From NCBI GenBank assembly GCA_964487555.1, contig CAZART010000002.1, forward strand, positions 56,260-120,259: 64,000 nt of DNA, written 5' to 3'. Every line of letters begins with the position of its first letter. Position 1 is the stretch's first letter. Source of the DNA: CAZART01 sp964487555 (GTDB lineage: Bacteria > Bacteroidota > Rhodothermia > Rhodothermales > VXPQ01). This document shows positions 25,277 through 35,010 of this stretch, in pieces. The position numbers were made by a program, and so were the translations under genes. Below the pieces are notes generated by a model. That model ran no database searches. It saw nothing but the letters and a program-made list of their open reading frames with translations, and had not been told where the DNA came from.

Positions 25277-26356
25277 ATGATCCCACCGCTTCGCTGGATC
25301 GATGAAGAAGATCGTGTAGATCTTCTCGATCAGACGCGTCTGCCTGTAGAGGAGACGTGGCTGGATATTCGCACGTGCGAGCAAATGGCCGAGGCGATCC
25401 GGATGCTGCGCGTGCGAGGCGCCCCCGCTATCGGCATAGCCGCGGCATACGGCGTCGTGCTAGCGCTGAGAGGTGCAAACGACGAAACGAGCGGCGCGAC
25501 GGCCTACCGAACGGCCATGGACGCCGTCGAAGGTCTTAAGACGACGCGGCCGACGGCGGTAAACCTGTTCTACACGCTTAACCGCATGGCTCGCGTCCTT
25601 GAGGCGCACGCCGACGCCGACGCCGTTTCACTGAAGAAGCGTCTTCTGGATGAGGCGCACGCCATTTTCCAGGAAGACCTCGAAGCCGGGAAGCGGCTCG
25701 GCGAAAATGGTCTGTCGCTGCTGCAGCGTGGAATGAGTGTTCTCACGCATTGCCACACCGGCGGCGTGGCCACGTCCGGTTACGGCACGGCGCTTGCACC
25801 ACTAATCCTCGGGCAGGAAAGGGGATTTCAGCTGCGGGCGTTCGTGGATGAGACGCGGCCACTGCTCCAGGGAAGCCGCATTACGGCCTGGGAGCTCGCG
25901 AAATCCGGGGTGCCTGCGACGCTTATTACGGATTCCATGGCCGGACACGTCATGCGACAGGGTCGGGTACATGCCGTAATCGTGGGTGCCGACCGGATTG
26001 CCGCCAATGGAGATGTCGCCAATAAGATTGGCACGTACTCATTGGCGGTTCTCGCCAGGGCGCACGATATTCCGTTTTACGTGTCGGCTCCAGTATCCAC
26101 CATAGATCTTGATACGCCCACAGGAGAGGACATCGTAATCGAAGAGCGGGAAAGCCGCGAAGTAACCCACGGCTTCGGTCGACAAACGGCGCCGGATGGC
26201 GTCGCGGTGTATAATCCGGCTTTCGACGTCACACCGTCGGCGTTGGTGACCGCGATTATTACGGACCGTGGTGTGGTACGGCCTCCCTACGAAAAACGTT
26301 TTCGGACCTTGTTTTTGGAATTGAGCATGGAAACGGTACCTGCAGCGTCGGGATGA
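25277..26356 (+). CDS. mtnA: S-methyl-5-thioribose-1-phosphate isomerase MtnA
   Basis: This protein of about 359 residues isomerises methylthioribose-1-phosphate to methylthioribulose-1-phosphate in methionine salvage. Family motifs are RGAPAIGIAAAYG, THCHTGGVATSGYGTALAP with the catalytic Cys, and VGADRIAANGDVANKIGTY with the catalytic Asp. I place the start at 25277 (MIPPLRWIDEE) by comparison with the usual family beginning; an in-frame ATG at 25211 would add 22 residues. No other methionine-salvage gene is in the window. It may equally be annotated as an eIF2B alpha/beta/delta-like isomerase. Confidence 0.92.
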   Translation: MIPPLRWIDEEDRVDLLDQTRLPVEETWLDIRTCEQMAEAIRMLRVRGAPAIGIAAAYGVVLALRGANDETSGATAYRTAMDAVEGLKTTRPTAVNLFYTLNRMARVLEAHADADAVSLKKRLLDEAHAIFQEDLEAGKRLGENGLSLLQRGMSVLTHCHTGGVATSGYGTALAPLILGQERGFQLRAFVDETRPLLQGSRITAWELAKSGVPATLITDSMAGHVMRQGRVHAVIVGADRIAANGDVANKIGTYSLAVLARAHDIPFYVSAPVSTIDLDTPTGEDIVIEERESREVTHGFGRQTAPDGVAVYNPAFDVTPSALVTAIITDRGVVRPPYEKRFRTLFLELSMETVPAASG

Positions 26357-26409
26357 ATCGTATAGAAAGAGCACGAGAAGAATAGCTATACCGAGCGTAG
26401 AGACGAGCT

Positions 26410-27162
26410 ATGAAGAAGAACGACTGGATTGGATTGGGCACGAGCCTGGCGCTGCATGCCATGCTCCTGTTTGCCTTCACGTTTCTTACGGCCGCGCAGC
26501 CCGAACAGCAGGACCTCGGCTTCATCGAGGTGGAGCTCGGGCCGTTCTCGGAGGGACGCGCCGTGCAGAGAGCCCCGGTCGAGAACCCGGACGCAGCCCA
26601 GGAGCAGCCTACAGAGGAGCAGAAGCAGCCCCAGGCGGAGGCTTCCCCTCCCAAGGAGGCGAAGCCGGTGGATCTTCCCGATCAACCCGAGACCATTCCC
26701 GACGCGGACAAGATCACGTCTCCTGAAACGGAGACGATCTCGCCGGAGAAGAAGAACAATCCTGAAGAAGTGCGGAAGACGGAGCCGAAGGAGGAATCTC
26801 GTCCCGTTCGGCCGTTGGGCAGCGGTACCCTGGATGGTACATCCGGTGCACCCAGCGGGGATGATGGGGAAGGGGCCGACGAGCTGAAAGCGGCCCCCTT
26901 CCAGATCGAGGGCCTGAATCGGAACGCCCTTTTCGCACCGCTACCGATTTACCGAGAGAAAGTGAATGCCACGATTCGCGTACGGATTACGGTGGATCCA
27001 AAGGGTCGCATCGTGCAGCGCATTCCTCTGATTAAAGGCAATCCTTCGCTCGAAAAGGCCGCGATGGATGCTCTTTCTCGGTGGAAATTTAATGCGCTCC
27101 CGCCCAATGCACCGCAAGAGTCGCAGACCGGCACGGTAACCTTTCACTTCCGCCTCGAGTAG
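26410..27162 (+). CDS. tonB: Energy transducer TonB
   Basis: This 250-residue protein has one N-terminal membrane helix (SLALHAMLLFAFTFLTAA). A long Pro/Glu/Lys-rich periplasmic linker (residues 40-150) follows, then a C-terminal TonB domain: YREKVNATIRVRITVDPKGRIVQRIPLIKGNPSLEKAAMDALSRWKFNALP. It transfers proton-motive energy from ExbBD to outer-membrane receptors. A TonB-dependent receptor lies 1.5 kb downstream on the other strand; exbB and exbD are not in the window. It ends 19 bases from the convergent RsmF-like gene. Confidence 0.9.
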   Translation: MKKNDWIGLGTSLALHAMLLFAFTFLTAAQPEQQDLGFIEVELGPFSEGRAVQRAPVENPDAAQEQPTEEQKQPQAEASPPKEAKPVDLPDQPETIPDADKITSPETETISPEKKNNPEEVRKTEPKEESRPVRPLGSGTLDGTSGAPSGDDGEGADELKAAPFQIEGLNRNALFAPLPIYREKVNATIRVRITVDPKGRIVQRIPLIKGNPSLEKAAMDALSRWKFNALPPNAPQESQTGTVTFHFRLE

Positions 27163-27181
27163 CTTTGCGATGTGGCGGGGC

Positions 27182-28612
27182 TCAAGCACGTACCGCGCGG
27201 CTTAAGACTTTCGGATACATGCTAAGCACACGCCGTTCGTCGAGGTAACAGAGGGCTACACCAAGGGTAATACCCCTTCTCCGAATGAGCACATATCCGG
27301 TGTCGGTGATTTCCGCGCCCTGCCCGTCAGCTAATCGAAACTCTTCTCGGCCCGTGTACGCGGCAGCCTGTTCATCCGTTACCTCGACCGTGTTCTTCCT
27401 CGCCGCCGAGCCGAACAGCATCGCTCCCGACGTCGTGAGCTTCGGATAATCGAGCTGCGCACGAATGAGCGGCATTCCCGTGCTTACGGGTAGTGGCCGT
27501 TCGCCCAGACCGTGATCGCGCGAGGCAATCGACACGTATTTTTTGCTCGAACGTAAAAGCTTGAACGGCGCAAACGCCGGCGCGGGAATGCCGAAACGGC
27601 TTTCAAGAAGCATGAGCCATTTCGATTCCGTCTCTTCAGAAAACCATGGAGGTGGCGAGAGCGCCGTATCTGATTCGCCGACTCTCTTCTCCAAAACGGC
27701 GACAAAGAAACCTCCCGTATCATTCTGATGCGGCCACACTCGCATCGCGCACTCCAAGCGAGGATCCAGTTTGCGGCCGTTCCAGGACGTCAGCCCTGGT
27801 GACGATTTGAAACCATCGATCCTGGCGGGAAGAAGCGTTACGCGATCGCCGGCTTCGCGAAGCACGGCATCGACGACGAGCTCGTTTTCCTCCGGAGCGT
27901 AGGTGCAAGTGGCATAAACCAGGCGACCGCCGGCACGACACACCTCGATCGCACGCCGCAATATATCCAGCTGCTCCGCTGCCATCCGCCGGGATGTGTC
28001 TATGCCGGCATTCATGAAGGCGGCATAATTTTTTCGCGAGGTACCCTCGCACGTACAGGGCACATCGGCGAGAACGCGATCGAATGGTCCAGCCGACGCG
28101 GCCATTGTCGCTGCATCTTCGACGGTGATGGAGGCGTTGGCGACGCCCAGGCGATCGAGCGTTCCTCGGGTTGCACGGTGTCTGACGGCATCGCGGTCAT
28201 TTGAAATCAACGTGCCGCTGTTGTGCATCGCCACGGCCACCTGCGCCGACTTGCTGCCGGGTGCCGCGCAGAGGTCGATCACACGCTCACCCATTTGCGG
28301 ATCAAGAAGGACCACAGGCAGGCAGGAGACTTCCTCCTGGATGTGGTAGAGCCCGGCCACAAACGGGATGCTCTTTCCCGCCTTCGCCGAGGGCGGCCCC
28401 TTGAATACCTTGGGCGACCAGGGCAGAACCTGTGCCTCGATGCCTACCCGATCCAGCCATTCGCGCACGACGTAGGGTGTCGTTCGGAGCGTATTCGTCC
28501 AGAGGCAGAGAGGGAGCGGCCTCGACAGAGCATTGAGAAATCCATTCCAATCCGGCACGATGGACCGGTAGCGCTCGAGAAGTTCGGCGCCCGGGTTAGG
28601 AAGTTCGATCAT
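27182..28612 (-). CDS. rsmF: RsmF/NOL1-Nop2-type rRNA cytosine-C5 methyltransferase
   Basis: This 476-residue protein has the methyltransferase core in residues about 90-310: IDLCAAPGSKSAQVAVAM, VLADVPCTCEGTSRKN with the first Cys, and LVYATCTYAPEENE with the catalytic Cys. The C-terminal third (FKLLRSSKKYVSIASRD through LADGQGAEITDTGYVLIRRRGITLGV) resembles the extension and PUA-like domain of RsmF, which modifies C1407 of 16S rRNA. It is the third cytosine-C5 methyltransferase in the window, and the absence of a NusB domain separates it from the RsmB-type one. Confidence 0.87.
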   Translation of the reverse strand: MIELPNPGAELLERYRSIVPDWNGFLNALSRPLPLCLWTNTLRTTPYVVREWLDRVGIEAQVLPWSPKVFKGPPSAKAGKSIPFVAGLYHIQEEVSCLPVVLLDPQMGERVIDLCAAPGSKSAQVAVAMHNSGTLISNDRDAVRHRATRGTLDRLGVANASITVEDAATMAASAGPFDRVLADVPCTCEGTSRKNYAAFMNAGIDTSRRMAAEQLDILRRAIEVCRAGGRLVYATCTYAPEENELVVDAVLREAGDRVTLLPARIDGFKSSPGLTSWNGRKLDPRLECAMRVWPHQNDTGGFFVAVLEKRVGESDTALSPPPWFSEETESKWLMLLESRFGIPAPAFAPFKLLRSSKKYVSIASRDHGLGERPLPVSTGMPLIRAQLDYPKLTTSGAMLFGSAARKNTVEVTDEQAAAYTGREEFRLADGQGAEITDTGYVLIRRRGITLGVALCYLDERRVLSMYPKVLSRAVRA

Positions 28613-28657
28613 TGATCGTGGTGCGAGAGACAGGAATTCTTAGACGTCCCAGGGGCC

Positions 28658-30568
28658 CTAAAGCCCTGCTTCCGAATTAAATGAGACTTGCAGCGCAAAG
28701 TGAAAGGACATGTTAAACACCGCGCCGGCTGGATGTCCCCGATACGGCTCGTTCAACAGATTTCGCACGGAGACGTTGGCGACAAGGTGATCGCGCCAAA
28801 AGCGTTTCGTCGCCGCGACGTCGAGAAGTATTCGCTCAGGAAGCTGCCAGGGATAAATTCCGCCGGAGGCGCTTGACGCGGCCGCGTAGTCGCTCCACGT
28901 CGTGGCTGCATGATACTGGGCGCGGGCATGGAGGCTAAACCGATCGTTGGGCGCGAAGATCGTGGTGAATGCCACCCGGTGCGAAGGGACGCGCGCATGG
29001 TTCCGTACAAACAGTTCATCTCCCGATACGGGACTCTCTGTCACATAGGTGATGCGCTGCGTAAAACCGCGCAGCAAACGGAGCCCAAGTCTAGCGTGAA
29101 AGCCCATTAATTCGCCGGATCCGGCATGTACCACTGTCGTGTTCGTCAGGAATCCGGTTGTCGCCTCGCTGAAGGCGATTTCGTGGTCGGCGAGGTAGTC
29201 GTTCGTTGATCGGCGAAAATAGCCGCCGACGAGGTAATCCACACCGTAGGGCAGGCGCCCGCCGAAATCGAGATCGATCGTAAAGAGGCGGGGCGCCGGC
29301 CATTCCGAGAGATCGGTGATGCGACCGACCGGCGGCTCGTGGTGCAGAGAGTCGTCTTCCAGGAAGGGTCGTTCAGGGAGTGTGTAGCCGAACTGCGTCC
29401 AGCGCCACAGTGAAGCGTCCATCGCGAGGGTACGGTGCGAGAACGACGCGCTCGCGTCGATCCACAGGTCGTAGGGAAGCGTCACGCGAATCGACGGCAT
29501 CACCGAGGCGCCCGGTCGGTCGTCGGCCTGAATCCAGGCGCCGAACACGGACGCTTCAATGCGGTCCGCCAGGAATGTTTCCACACGGCCGAATAGCCGT
29601 GTGATCATGGACTCGTTGTCCGTTAGACTTTGATCCGTCAATGCTTCGACGTGATCAAAAGACCCGCCGATGGTCATGTGTACCGGACCTGAACCGATGC
29701 GGCTTTCCGCTCCACCGGAAATGACCCGCTTATGAAAATCCAGATTGATACCTCTCGTATTCTGGCGCTCGAGGAGTTCGTGGGAGATATAGCGACCATG
29801 GTAGCGCAGCTCACCTCCACCCAAACGGAGCCGCCCCTCGGCGCCCGCGAAATCAACCCGGCGCAGCACGGGAATCTCAAGGCCGAAGGTCTCGAAGAAA
29901 AGCAGATCGTTCGTTTCACCGCGTCCGGCAAGAATCCGCTGCGTGCCCAAACGCCCGTCGATCCCCGCCGTCAGCGCAATTGCGCTCGTGTAAATGCGCG
30001 GTTTCGAATCCACATCATAGAGCTGCCTGGCTCGGAGGTTGACCTGCGTATCGGTAAAGTGGAATTCGTCGAGCTTTCCGGTGAGACGGGCAAATCGCCC
30101 GCCTGAGCGAATCTCGATGGTCCCGGTGCCGATCGGGCCGATCCGATCGACATTTTCCGACGCGAGCGGGGTGTATGCGAAGGGACCGGGATCGTTCACT
30201 TCATTCCGCGCCGAAACGGAAGCGCCGAGCGTCATCCCGGCATTGGGCCGGCGCGTTTGGATGCGGAGCGTACCCGCTTGCCGCAGCGCGCCAGCAGCGA
30301 CATACGGACGTGCAATAAGCTCGGCGCACTCGATTTCGTTCACGTGGATCGGTAGGGCGTCAAGGCTCTGCGTGCCCAAAAGGCCGAACCCGGCAGAAAT
30401 GCCGTCGACGATGATTTCCCATCGGGGATTCGATAGTGGCGAGAGGCCTGAAGCTTGCGCGTGCCACGTATATCCGTCGATCGTGGCTGTACTCCATCGA
30501 TCCGCCAGATGGAGGACGTCGCTCAGACGTACGATACCGGCACTTATGATTTCCTGCCGCGTGACCAC
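28658..30568 (-). CDS. TonB-dependent outer-membrane receptor, 5' end uncertain
   Basis: The 636 residues visible contain a short plug domain (VVTRQEIISAGIVRLSDVLHLAD, WEIIVDGI, IECAELIARPYVAAGALRQAGTLRIQTRRP). A long beta-barrel with TBDR-type end LVANVSVRNLLNEPYRGHPAG follows. The ligand is unknown. The GTG at 30568 lies inside the plug start. The same frame continues upstream through LPAARALLLSAWFLLCGGLPATAQ, a signal peptide, and SCTSVRGSEVV, but has no start codon before the stop region of the next gene. A GTG at 30731 would fit if the C6 run at 30704-30709 had one base fewer. The gene is either frameshifted or affected by an assembly indel. Confidence 0.85.
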   Translation of the reverse strand: MVTRQEIISAGIVRLSDVLHLADRWSTATIDGYTWHAQASGLSPLSNPRWEIIVDGISAGFGLLGTQSLDALPIHVNEIECAELIARPYVAAGALRQAGTLRIQTRRPNAGMTLGASVSARNEVNDPGPFAYTPLASENVDRIGPIGTGTIEIRSGGRFARLTGKLDEFHFTDTQVNLRARQLYDVDSKPRIYTSAIALTAGIDGRLGTQRILAGRGETNDLLFFETFGLEIPVLRRVDFAGAEGRLRLGGGELRYHGRYISHELLERQNTRGINLDFHKRVISGGAESRIGSGPVHMTIGGSFDHVEALTDQSLTDNESMITRLFGRVETFLADRIEASVFGAWIQADDRPGASVMPSIRVTLPYDLWIDASASFSHRTLAMDASLWRWTQFGYTLPERPFLEDDSLHHEPPVGRITDLSEWPAPRLFTIDLDFGGRLPYGVDYLVGGYFRRSTNDYLADHEIAFSEATTGFLTNTTVVHAGSGELMGFHARLGLRLLRGFTQRITYVTESPVSGDELFVRNHARVPSHRVAFTTIFAPNDRFSLHARAQYHAATTWSDYAAASSASGGIYPWQLPERILLDVAATKRFWRDHLVANVSVRNLLNEPYRGHPAGAVFNMSFHFALQVSFNSEAGL

Positions 30569-30770
30569 CTCGGATCCACGAACGCTCGTGCATGAGATCG
30601 ACGTGCTGTCTGCGTGCTGGGCTGTCGCTGGAAGGCCTCCGCACAGCAGAAACCAGGCTGAGAGAAGGAGAGCGCGCGCCGCCGGCAGCCGTTCCGAGGA
30701 GGGCCCCCCGCGTCGCGTATGGTCGGGGCACCGGATGATATGTAGGCGAGGAGTGATCAGTCGACAGAAC

Positions 30771-31379
30771 TCAGCGAAGAAAGGCTTGGAACCAGGATGG
30801 TGTGCCGAACGAGGTCGTCAGGCCGGCCGAGACGTAAAGGGTCCGGAAGCGCACGAAAGTGTACGTCTGCGTGTAGTGAGCGGCGCCAAAGATGCCTGTC
30901 TGCTTGAACAGCCGAATGGTGACTCGGGACTGAGCCCCCACCAGAAATTCACTCTCGTTCTTCACGCCGGGGAAGGTCTCCTCGTCAAAGGTCATTCGAT
31001 TGTTGCCGAGACGGAATCCGTTGTACCACGACACCCAATCGACGGGCTCCAGCGCCAATCCCCAACCTGCAAAGACGAGGAGGGCGTCAAACCGGGGGAC
31101 ACGTCCGGACACCTCCTCGTAACGATGATAGGCCGCGCCCGCTTCGGCGCTTCCAAGGTAAAACGGCGTCAGAAAGGAAATCTCGCCACCGTATCCGGGC
31201 TCCCAGTAATCGTGAATGGGGCCGTTGCCGACGTTGAGTGCGCCGCCGCCGGCAATTTCAATGCGGGAGAACGGCTTGTCTAGAATGCGGGAGAACGGCT
31301 CGTTCTGGCCACGCGCGACCGGGGCGGTAGCGACGCAAAGAACGAGAAAGGCGACGGCGGGTGCTCCAAGTGCTGTCAT
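30771..31379 (-). CDS. Predicted outer-membrane protein, unknown function
   Basis: This 202-residue protein has a signal peptide (APAVAFLVLCVATAPVARGQ) and then short alternating strands typical of a small outer-membrane barrel (IEIAGGGALNVGNG, GGEISFLTPFYLGSAEAGAAYH, SRVTIRLFKQTGIFGAAHYTQTYTFVRFRTLYVSAGLT). A 17-base direct duplication near the mature N-terminus gives the repeated ENGLSR-type DNA (NEPFSRILDKPFSRI in the protein). It lies between the TonB-dependent receptor (same strand) and a Wzi-like gene, so an envelope role is likely; nothing more can be said. Confidence 0.65.
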   Translation of the reverse strand: MTALGAPAVAFLVLCVATAPVARGQNEPFSRILDKPFSRIEIAGGGALNVGNGPIHDYWEPGYGGEISFLTPFYLGSAEAGAAYHRYEEVSGRVPRFDALLVFAGWGLALEPVDWVSWYNGFRLGNNRMTFDEETFPGVKNESEFLVGAQSRVTIRLFKQTGIFGAAHYTQTYTFVRFRTLYVSAGLTTSFGTPSWFQAFLR

Positions 31380-31399
31380 CGACCGCGGATGTAGACTGC

Positions 31400-33004
31400 C
31401 TAAAACGAAAGATTGAGCGCGCGATCAAGTCGGAGACGCGCGCCGAACTCGGTCAGGACCGTCCATCTTGAGATATTGATGCCGTCTTGATGGCCGGCAT
31501 TGGATACGATATTTGGTCCGACGTCGATCCTGACCCACCACGTGCGCTCGCGCTGCAGGCGGATCTCCATGCCGGGTCGGAGCGTCCGTTCCGTCGTTGC
31601 GTCCAGAACCGTGTTGCCGTTCTCGCTCGGGGACGGCACTCTAAAATCTCCTTCGCCCTGAAAAAGCACGTCGAATTTCGGTGTAACGGTCAGACCCTGA
31701 ACGGCGCCGTCCAGGAAAAGCGGCGTATACGCAGAAACGTGAACGAAATCGTTGAACGGCGCCGCAAGGCCGCGGTTAAGGTAGATGTAGCGACCCTGAG
31801 GTTGATGCGCGTCGTATGCGCCCGAAGTTACGACGGTTGCCGACAGACCGATGTCGGCATTCGGCAGTCCGGCATACGTGAGTGAGCCGGTTAATGCGGC
31901 CGACGCCGGCTCCCCTGTTTCACGAAGGAGGTCGACGTCATCGACCATGATCTGCCCCGTAAGCGTCCACCGATCGAAATGTGCCCAGACCAGAGCGGCG
32001 ACGAGGCCATTGTTCTCGTCGTTTTTCGGACGGCCGTCCACCGAAAATAGGTGAATCAGGAGCGGGTTGAGGAATTTGATGGAAGGCCCGGCATTCGGCC
32101 CTGAGTAAAGCGCCGCCTCCATAACGCTGAGGCCTATATGCTTCGAGGGGCGCCAGTCGACGCGATGGATGGCAAGGTAGCGTCGGATGCTGCCACCTAC
32201 GGAGTCCGCGCCGGCCGTTCCGGTGAAGCGCTCGTCCGGTGTTGTGCTGTCGAGCTCACCGAGAAAGCCCTGCCAGGAGAGACGGCCGCCTCCGATCCTG
32301 AAGGCGAGTTGATCGATACCGGGCGCATTATCACTGAGAATCAGACCCGGGCCGGAAGGCGGGGCCCAGTGCCGCCCGATGCGGCCGAGATAGAGCGAAG
32401 CGAATCGGCTGTTATAACCCGCGTATGATTCATCATTCCTCGTAATCAGCCGGTTGGCGGCATCAAGCCCGTCCGGGTCATCCCGGTAGTACACGTCGAA
32501 GCGGACGCCGCCATGAGCGATCAGCGGTCCTCTCTCCAAGTAGCCCCGCAAGCTCGCATTCGGATAAAGATTGAAGTTTCCGACCTCCAACGTCGGTTCG
32601 GCGGCGGCGTCGGGTCGAAGCACGTCGATACGTTCGGCATTGATCCCTCGAAGACCTGCATCGAATGCGACGCCCACTCGGGCTGAACGCTTCTCGGGTC
32701 GGCGTTTTCGCGAGACGGAGCGGAATTCAGATCGAAGCAGAAGGACCCATGCCTGCTCGAGTTGGGAAAGTCGCTCCTTCTTCACATCGGCAAGCGCCTC
32801 CTGAACGGCAACCCGCTTATAGGGCAAGGCTGTCGGGTTAAGCTCGAGAAGATGTCCCCGCCGCTGAAGCCGCTCCAGGTAGGTATACGTCCAGTCGCCC
32901 ACGGGCACAAACGCATGATCCTGCGCAGCGGCCTGCGCAGCGGCCAACGAGCCGAGCAGCAACAGGCTGAGGAGCAAGCGGGGAACGTGGCGGTGAAAAT
33001 CCAT
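31400..33004 (-). CDS. Wzi-like capsule-assembly outer-membrane protein
   Basis: This 534-residue protein has a signal peptide (LLLSLLLLGSLAAAQAAAQ), an N-terminal helical segment (WTYTYLERLQRRGHLLELNPTALPY, residues about 25-70) and a large barrel. The pattern, with GRHWAPPSGPGLILSDNAPGIDQLAFRIG and SIKFLNPLLIHLFSV, resembles the capsule assembly Wzi family, which holds surface polysaccharide at the cell surface. The neighbouring polyprenyl glycosylphosphotransferase supports a polysaccharide link. The ATG at 33004 begins the signal peptide; upstream codons are Arg/Thr-rich and unlikely. Confidence 0.72.
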   Translation of the reverse strand: MDFHRHVPRLLLSLLLLGSLAAAQAAAQDHAFVPVGDWTYTYLERLQRRGHLLELNPTALPYKRVAVQEALADVKKERLSQLEQAWVLLLRSEFRSVSRKRRPEKRSARVGVAFDAGLRGINAERIDVLRPDAAAEPTLEVGNFNLYPNASLRGYLERGPLIAHGGVRFDVYYRDDPDGLDAANRLITRNDESYAGYNSRFASLYLGRIGRHWAPPSGPGLILSDNAPGIDQLAFRIGGGRLSWQGFLGELDSTTPDERFTGTAGADSVGGSIRRYLAIHRVDWRPSKHIGLSVMEAALYSGPNAGPSIKFLNPLLIHLFSVDGRPKNDENNGLVAALVWAHFDRWTLTGQIMVDDVDLLRETGEPASAALTGSLTYAGLPNADIGLSATVVTSGAYDAHQPQGRYIYLNRGLAAPFNDFVHVSAYTPLFLDGAVQGLTVTPKFDVLFQGEGDFRVPSPSENGNTVLDATTERTLRPGMEIRLQRERTWWVRIDVGPNIVSNAGHQDGINISRWTVLTEFGARLRLDRALNLSF

Positions 33005-33426
33005 AGTTCGGGTTCGCGGCGTCGATTTTTCCGGGGTACGGCAGCCTTTCACAGTAGTTGGCGGAGGGCGGTGCGCGGCATCGGATGGGGGCGGAAGTTA
33101 GCCCGCATGTGCGGAAGATGCTATCCGGCCGAAGGCGGACGAGCGGCTTCGCGGTGCGGACGGCTGATGCTCCTGCGTAACCAGAGCCGTGCGGAACGGC
33201 GGCCGATGATGCCGGACAATCAGCGCCGTGCGGAACGGACCCGTCGCCGTGCCGGTGCGGTCTGTGCCGGTTCAAGAGACCTCCGGGGGCCTTGTTTCGT
33301 TTACTGAGAGTGGATATGTTCTGTGGATTGAAACCTTTCGCAAACCATCTCCATGTAAGGCAGCCGAATCTCCGCTACCGCTCATCGCTTCTAATCGCAT
33401 TCATCAGGTAGAGAGACGGCCCCTTC
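33005..33426. other. 422-base divergent intergenic region with one promoter-like site
   Basis: No convincing gene lies here. GCCGTGCGGAACGG occurs twice (near 33189 and 33228). A Bacteroidota-like promoter candidate reads TTG at 33292-33294 and TATGTTCT at 33315-33322, 20 bases apart and about 105 bases before the glycosylphosphotransferase start; it is close to, but not exactly, TTTG-N19-TAnnTTTG. The half nearest the Wzi-like gene shows nothing recognisable. Confidence 0.4.
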
Positions 33427-34884
33427 GTGTCCCGGAGAACCGAACTCATAGCGCTGCTGCTGGCAGACGTCGCCGCCTTCGGTGCAGCCACGCTTCTTTA
33501 TTACGTGGCGCGCTTCCAGTGGCAGTGGTTCGATGAACCGCAGAGCTGGCCCCCGACGCTGATCGCGCCGATCGTAGTGATTACGTTGTTCTGGCTGGCC
33601 CTCTTTTTCTTCTTCGGGATGTACCGCGAACGGTACGCAGATAGCCGCTTCGACGAAATCGTATCGCTGGCTAAGGTCGTCACCGTCGGGGTGCTCGTCC
33701 TGGTATTCGCCATCTTCATCGACATCCTTGAGCCGGGATCTGAACGCGCAACCATCTTCTTCTACTGGGTTGCGGTGTTTTCTCTGGTCGCGTTCGGGCG
33801 GATCATCGTTCGATCCATCCAAAAATGGCTTATCCTGCACGGAAAGGGACTCCATCGTGCGTTGATCGTGGGATGGAGCGATCGTGTTGAGCAGGTCTAT
33901 GAGGAAGTCGGGCGGTATCCCGAGGCGGGACTTGAGATTGTCGGTGCTATTCGCATGCGCCCTCAGGACGAGCCCGTCGAGGCCATGGCCGTCGGACGCC
34001 GTTCTTCGTACTCCATCAGCAACGGCGACGACATGTTCTCGCGCGCCGCGGGAGACAGGGACGTTCATTCTATCGAGGCCTTGCCCGATCTTATAGATCG
34101 GTTGGACGTGCAGGACGTACTGATTGCACTCGGCTCGGAGGATCACGTCCCCCTCCTGGAAGTGCTCCGCCTCTGCGACGGCAAATCGGTATCGCTGAAG
34201 CTGATTCCGGACTTTTATACCATCATCGGCGGGATGGCGCGGACGGAGCATATGTACGGCCTCCCGCTTATCGAGGTGTTGCCGGAACCCATGCCGGCGT
34301 GGGAGGAAAGCACGAAACGCCTCATCGACATTGCCGTCTCCTCGATCGTACTTCTTATTGGACTGCCGGTGTGGATCGGCGTTGCGATCCTCATTCGCCT
34401 CACGTCCTCAGGGCCTGCAATTTACAGGCAGAAAAGAGTGGGACAGCACGGGCGGCTGTTTACGATGTATAAGTTTCGCACCATGCACGACGACGCCGAG
34501 GCCCACACCGGTCCCGTCTGGGCGCAGGAAAACGACCCGCGCTACACGCCGATCGGACGATGGCTGCGGCAAACGCGCCTCGACGAGATTCCGCAGTTCT
34601 GGAACGTATTGAAGGGGGATATGAGCCTGGTAGGTCCCCGTCCGGAGCGCCCGTTCTTCGTCGAAAAACTTTCGGAAGAAATCCCGCTCTACAATCGAAG
34701 ACACCGTGTCAAACCCGGTATAACGGGCTGGGCGCAGGTGAAATGGAAATATGATACCAGCTTCGAAGATGTCCGCCAGAAGGTCAAATATGATCTCTTC
34801 TACATCGAAAACGTCAATCTGCGGATGGATTTCAAGATTCTATTCAGAACCATACGGACTACCCTGTTGGGAAAAGGCCAGTAG
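33427..34884 (+). CDS. Polyprenyl glycosylphosphotransferase (exopolysaccharide initiating transferase)
   Basis: This 485-residue protein has four N-terminal helices (about 8-120), a nucleotide-binding-like middle domain (ALIVGWSDRVEQVYEEV) and a C-terminal phosphoglycosyltransferase domain after helix 5 at about 300. Core motifs are YRQKRVGQHGRLFTMYKFRTMHDDAE, RWLRQTRLDEIPQFWNVLKGDMSLVGPRPERP and VKPGITGWAQV. It transfers a sugar-phosphate from UDP-sugar to undecaprenyl phosphate, starting capsule, exopolysaccharide or O-antigen repeat units. The start is a GTG; there is no better ATG. No further polysaccharide genes follow, so it stands apart from its partners. Confidence 0.92.
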   Translation: MSRRTELIALLLADVAAFGAATLLYYVARFQWQWFDEPQSWPPTLIAPIVVITLFWLALFFFFGMYRERYADSRFDEIVSLAKVVTVGVLVLVFAIFIDILEPGSERATIFFYWVAVFSLVAFGRIIVRSIQKWLILHGKGLHRALIVGWSDRVEQVYEEVGRYPEAGLEIVGAIRMRPQDEPVEAMAVGRRSSYSISNGDDMFSRAAGDRDVHSIEALPDLIDRLDVQDVLIALGSEDHVPLLEVLRLCDGKSVSLKLIPDFYTIIGGMARTEHMYGLPLIEVLPEPMPAWEESTKRLIDIAVSSIVLLIGLPVWIGVAILIRLTSSGPAIYRQKRVGQHGRLFTMYKFRTMHDDAEAHTGPVWAQENDPRYTPIGRWLRQTRLDEIPQFWNVLKGDMSLVGPRPERPFFVEKLSEEIPLYNRRHRVKPGITGWAQVKWKYDTSFEDVRQKVKYDLFYIENVNLRMDFKILFRTIRTTLLGKGQ

Positions 34885-35010
34885 CCGACCGAAGATCGCG
34901 CATGGGCGGTCGGTCGGGCCCTGAGCCAACTCAGCGACGATCGGCGGCCGGGACCTGAGGATGCTCGGTGACAATAGTGGGCGGGGTCAATCCCGGACGC
35001 ATCGATCGTA

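Noticed and set aside
32762..33307. Plus-strand open frame of 181 codons
   Set aside because: It is antisense to the start of the Wzi-like gene and then low-complexity Arg-rich; no domain is visible.
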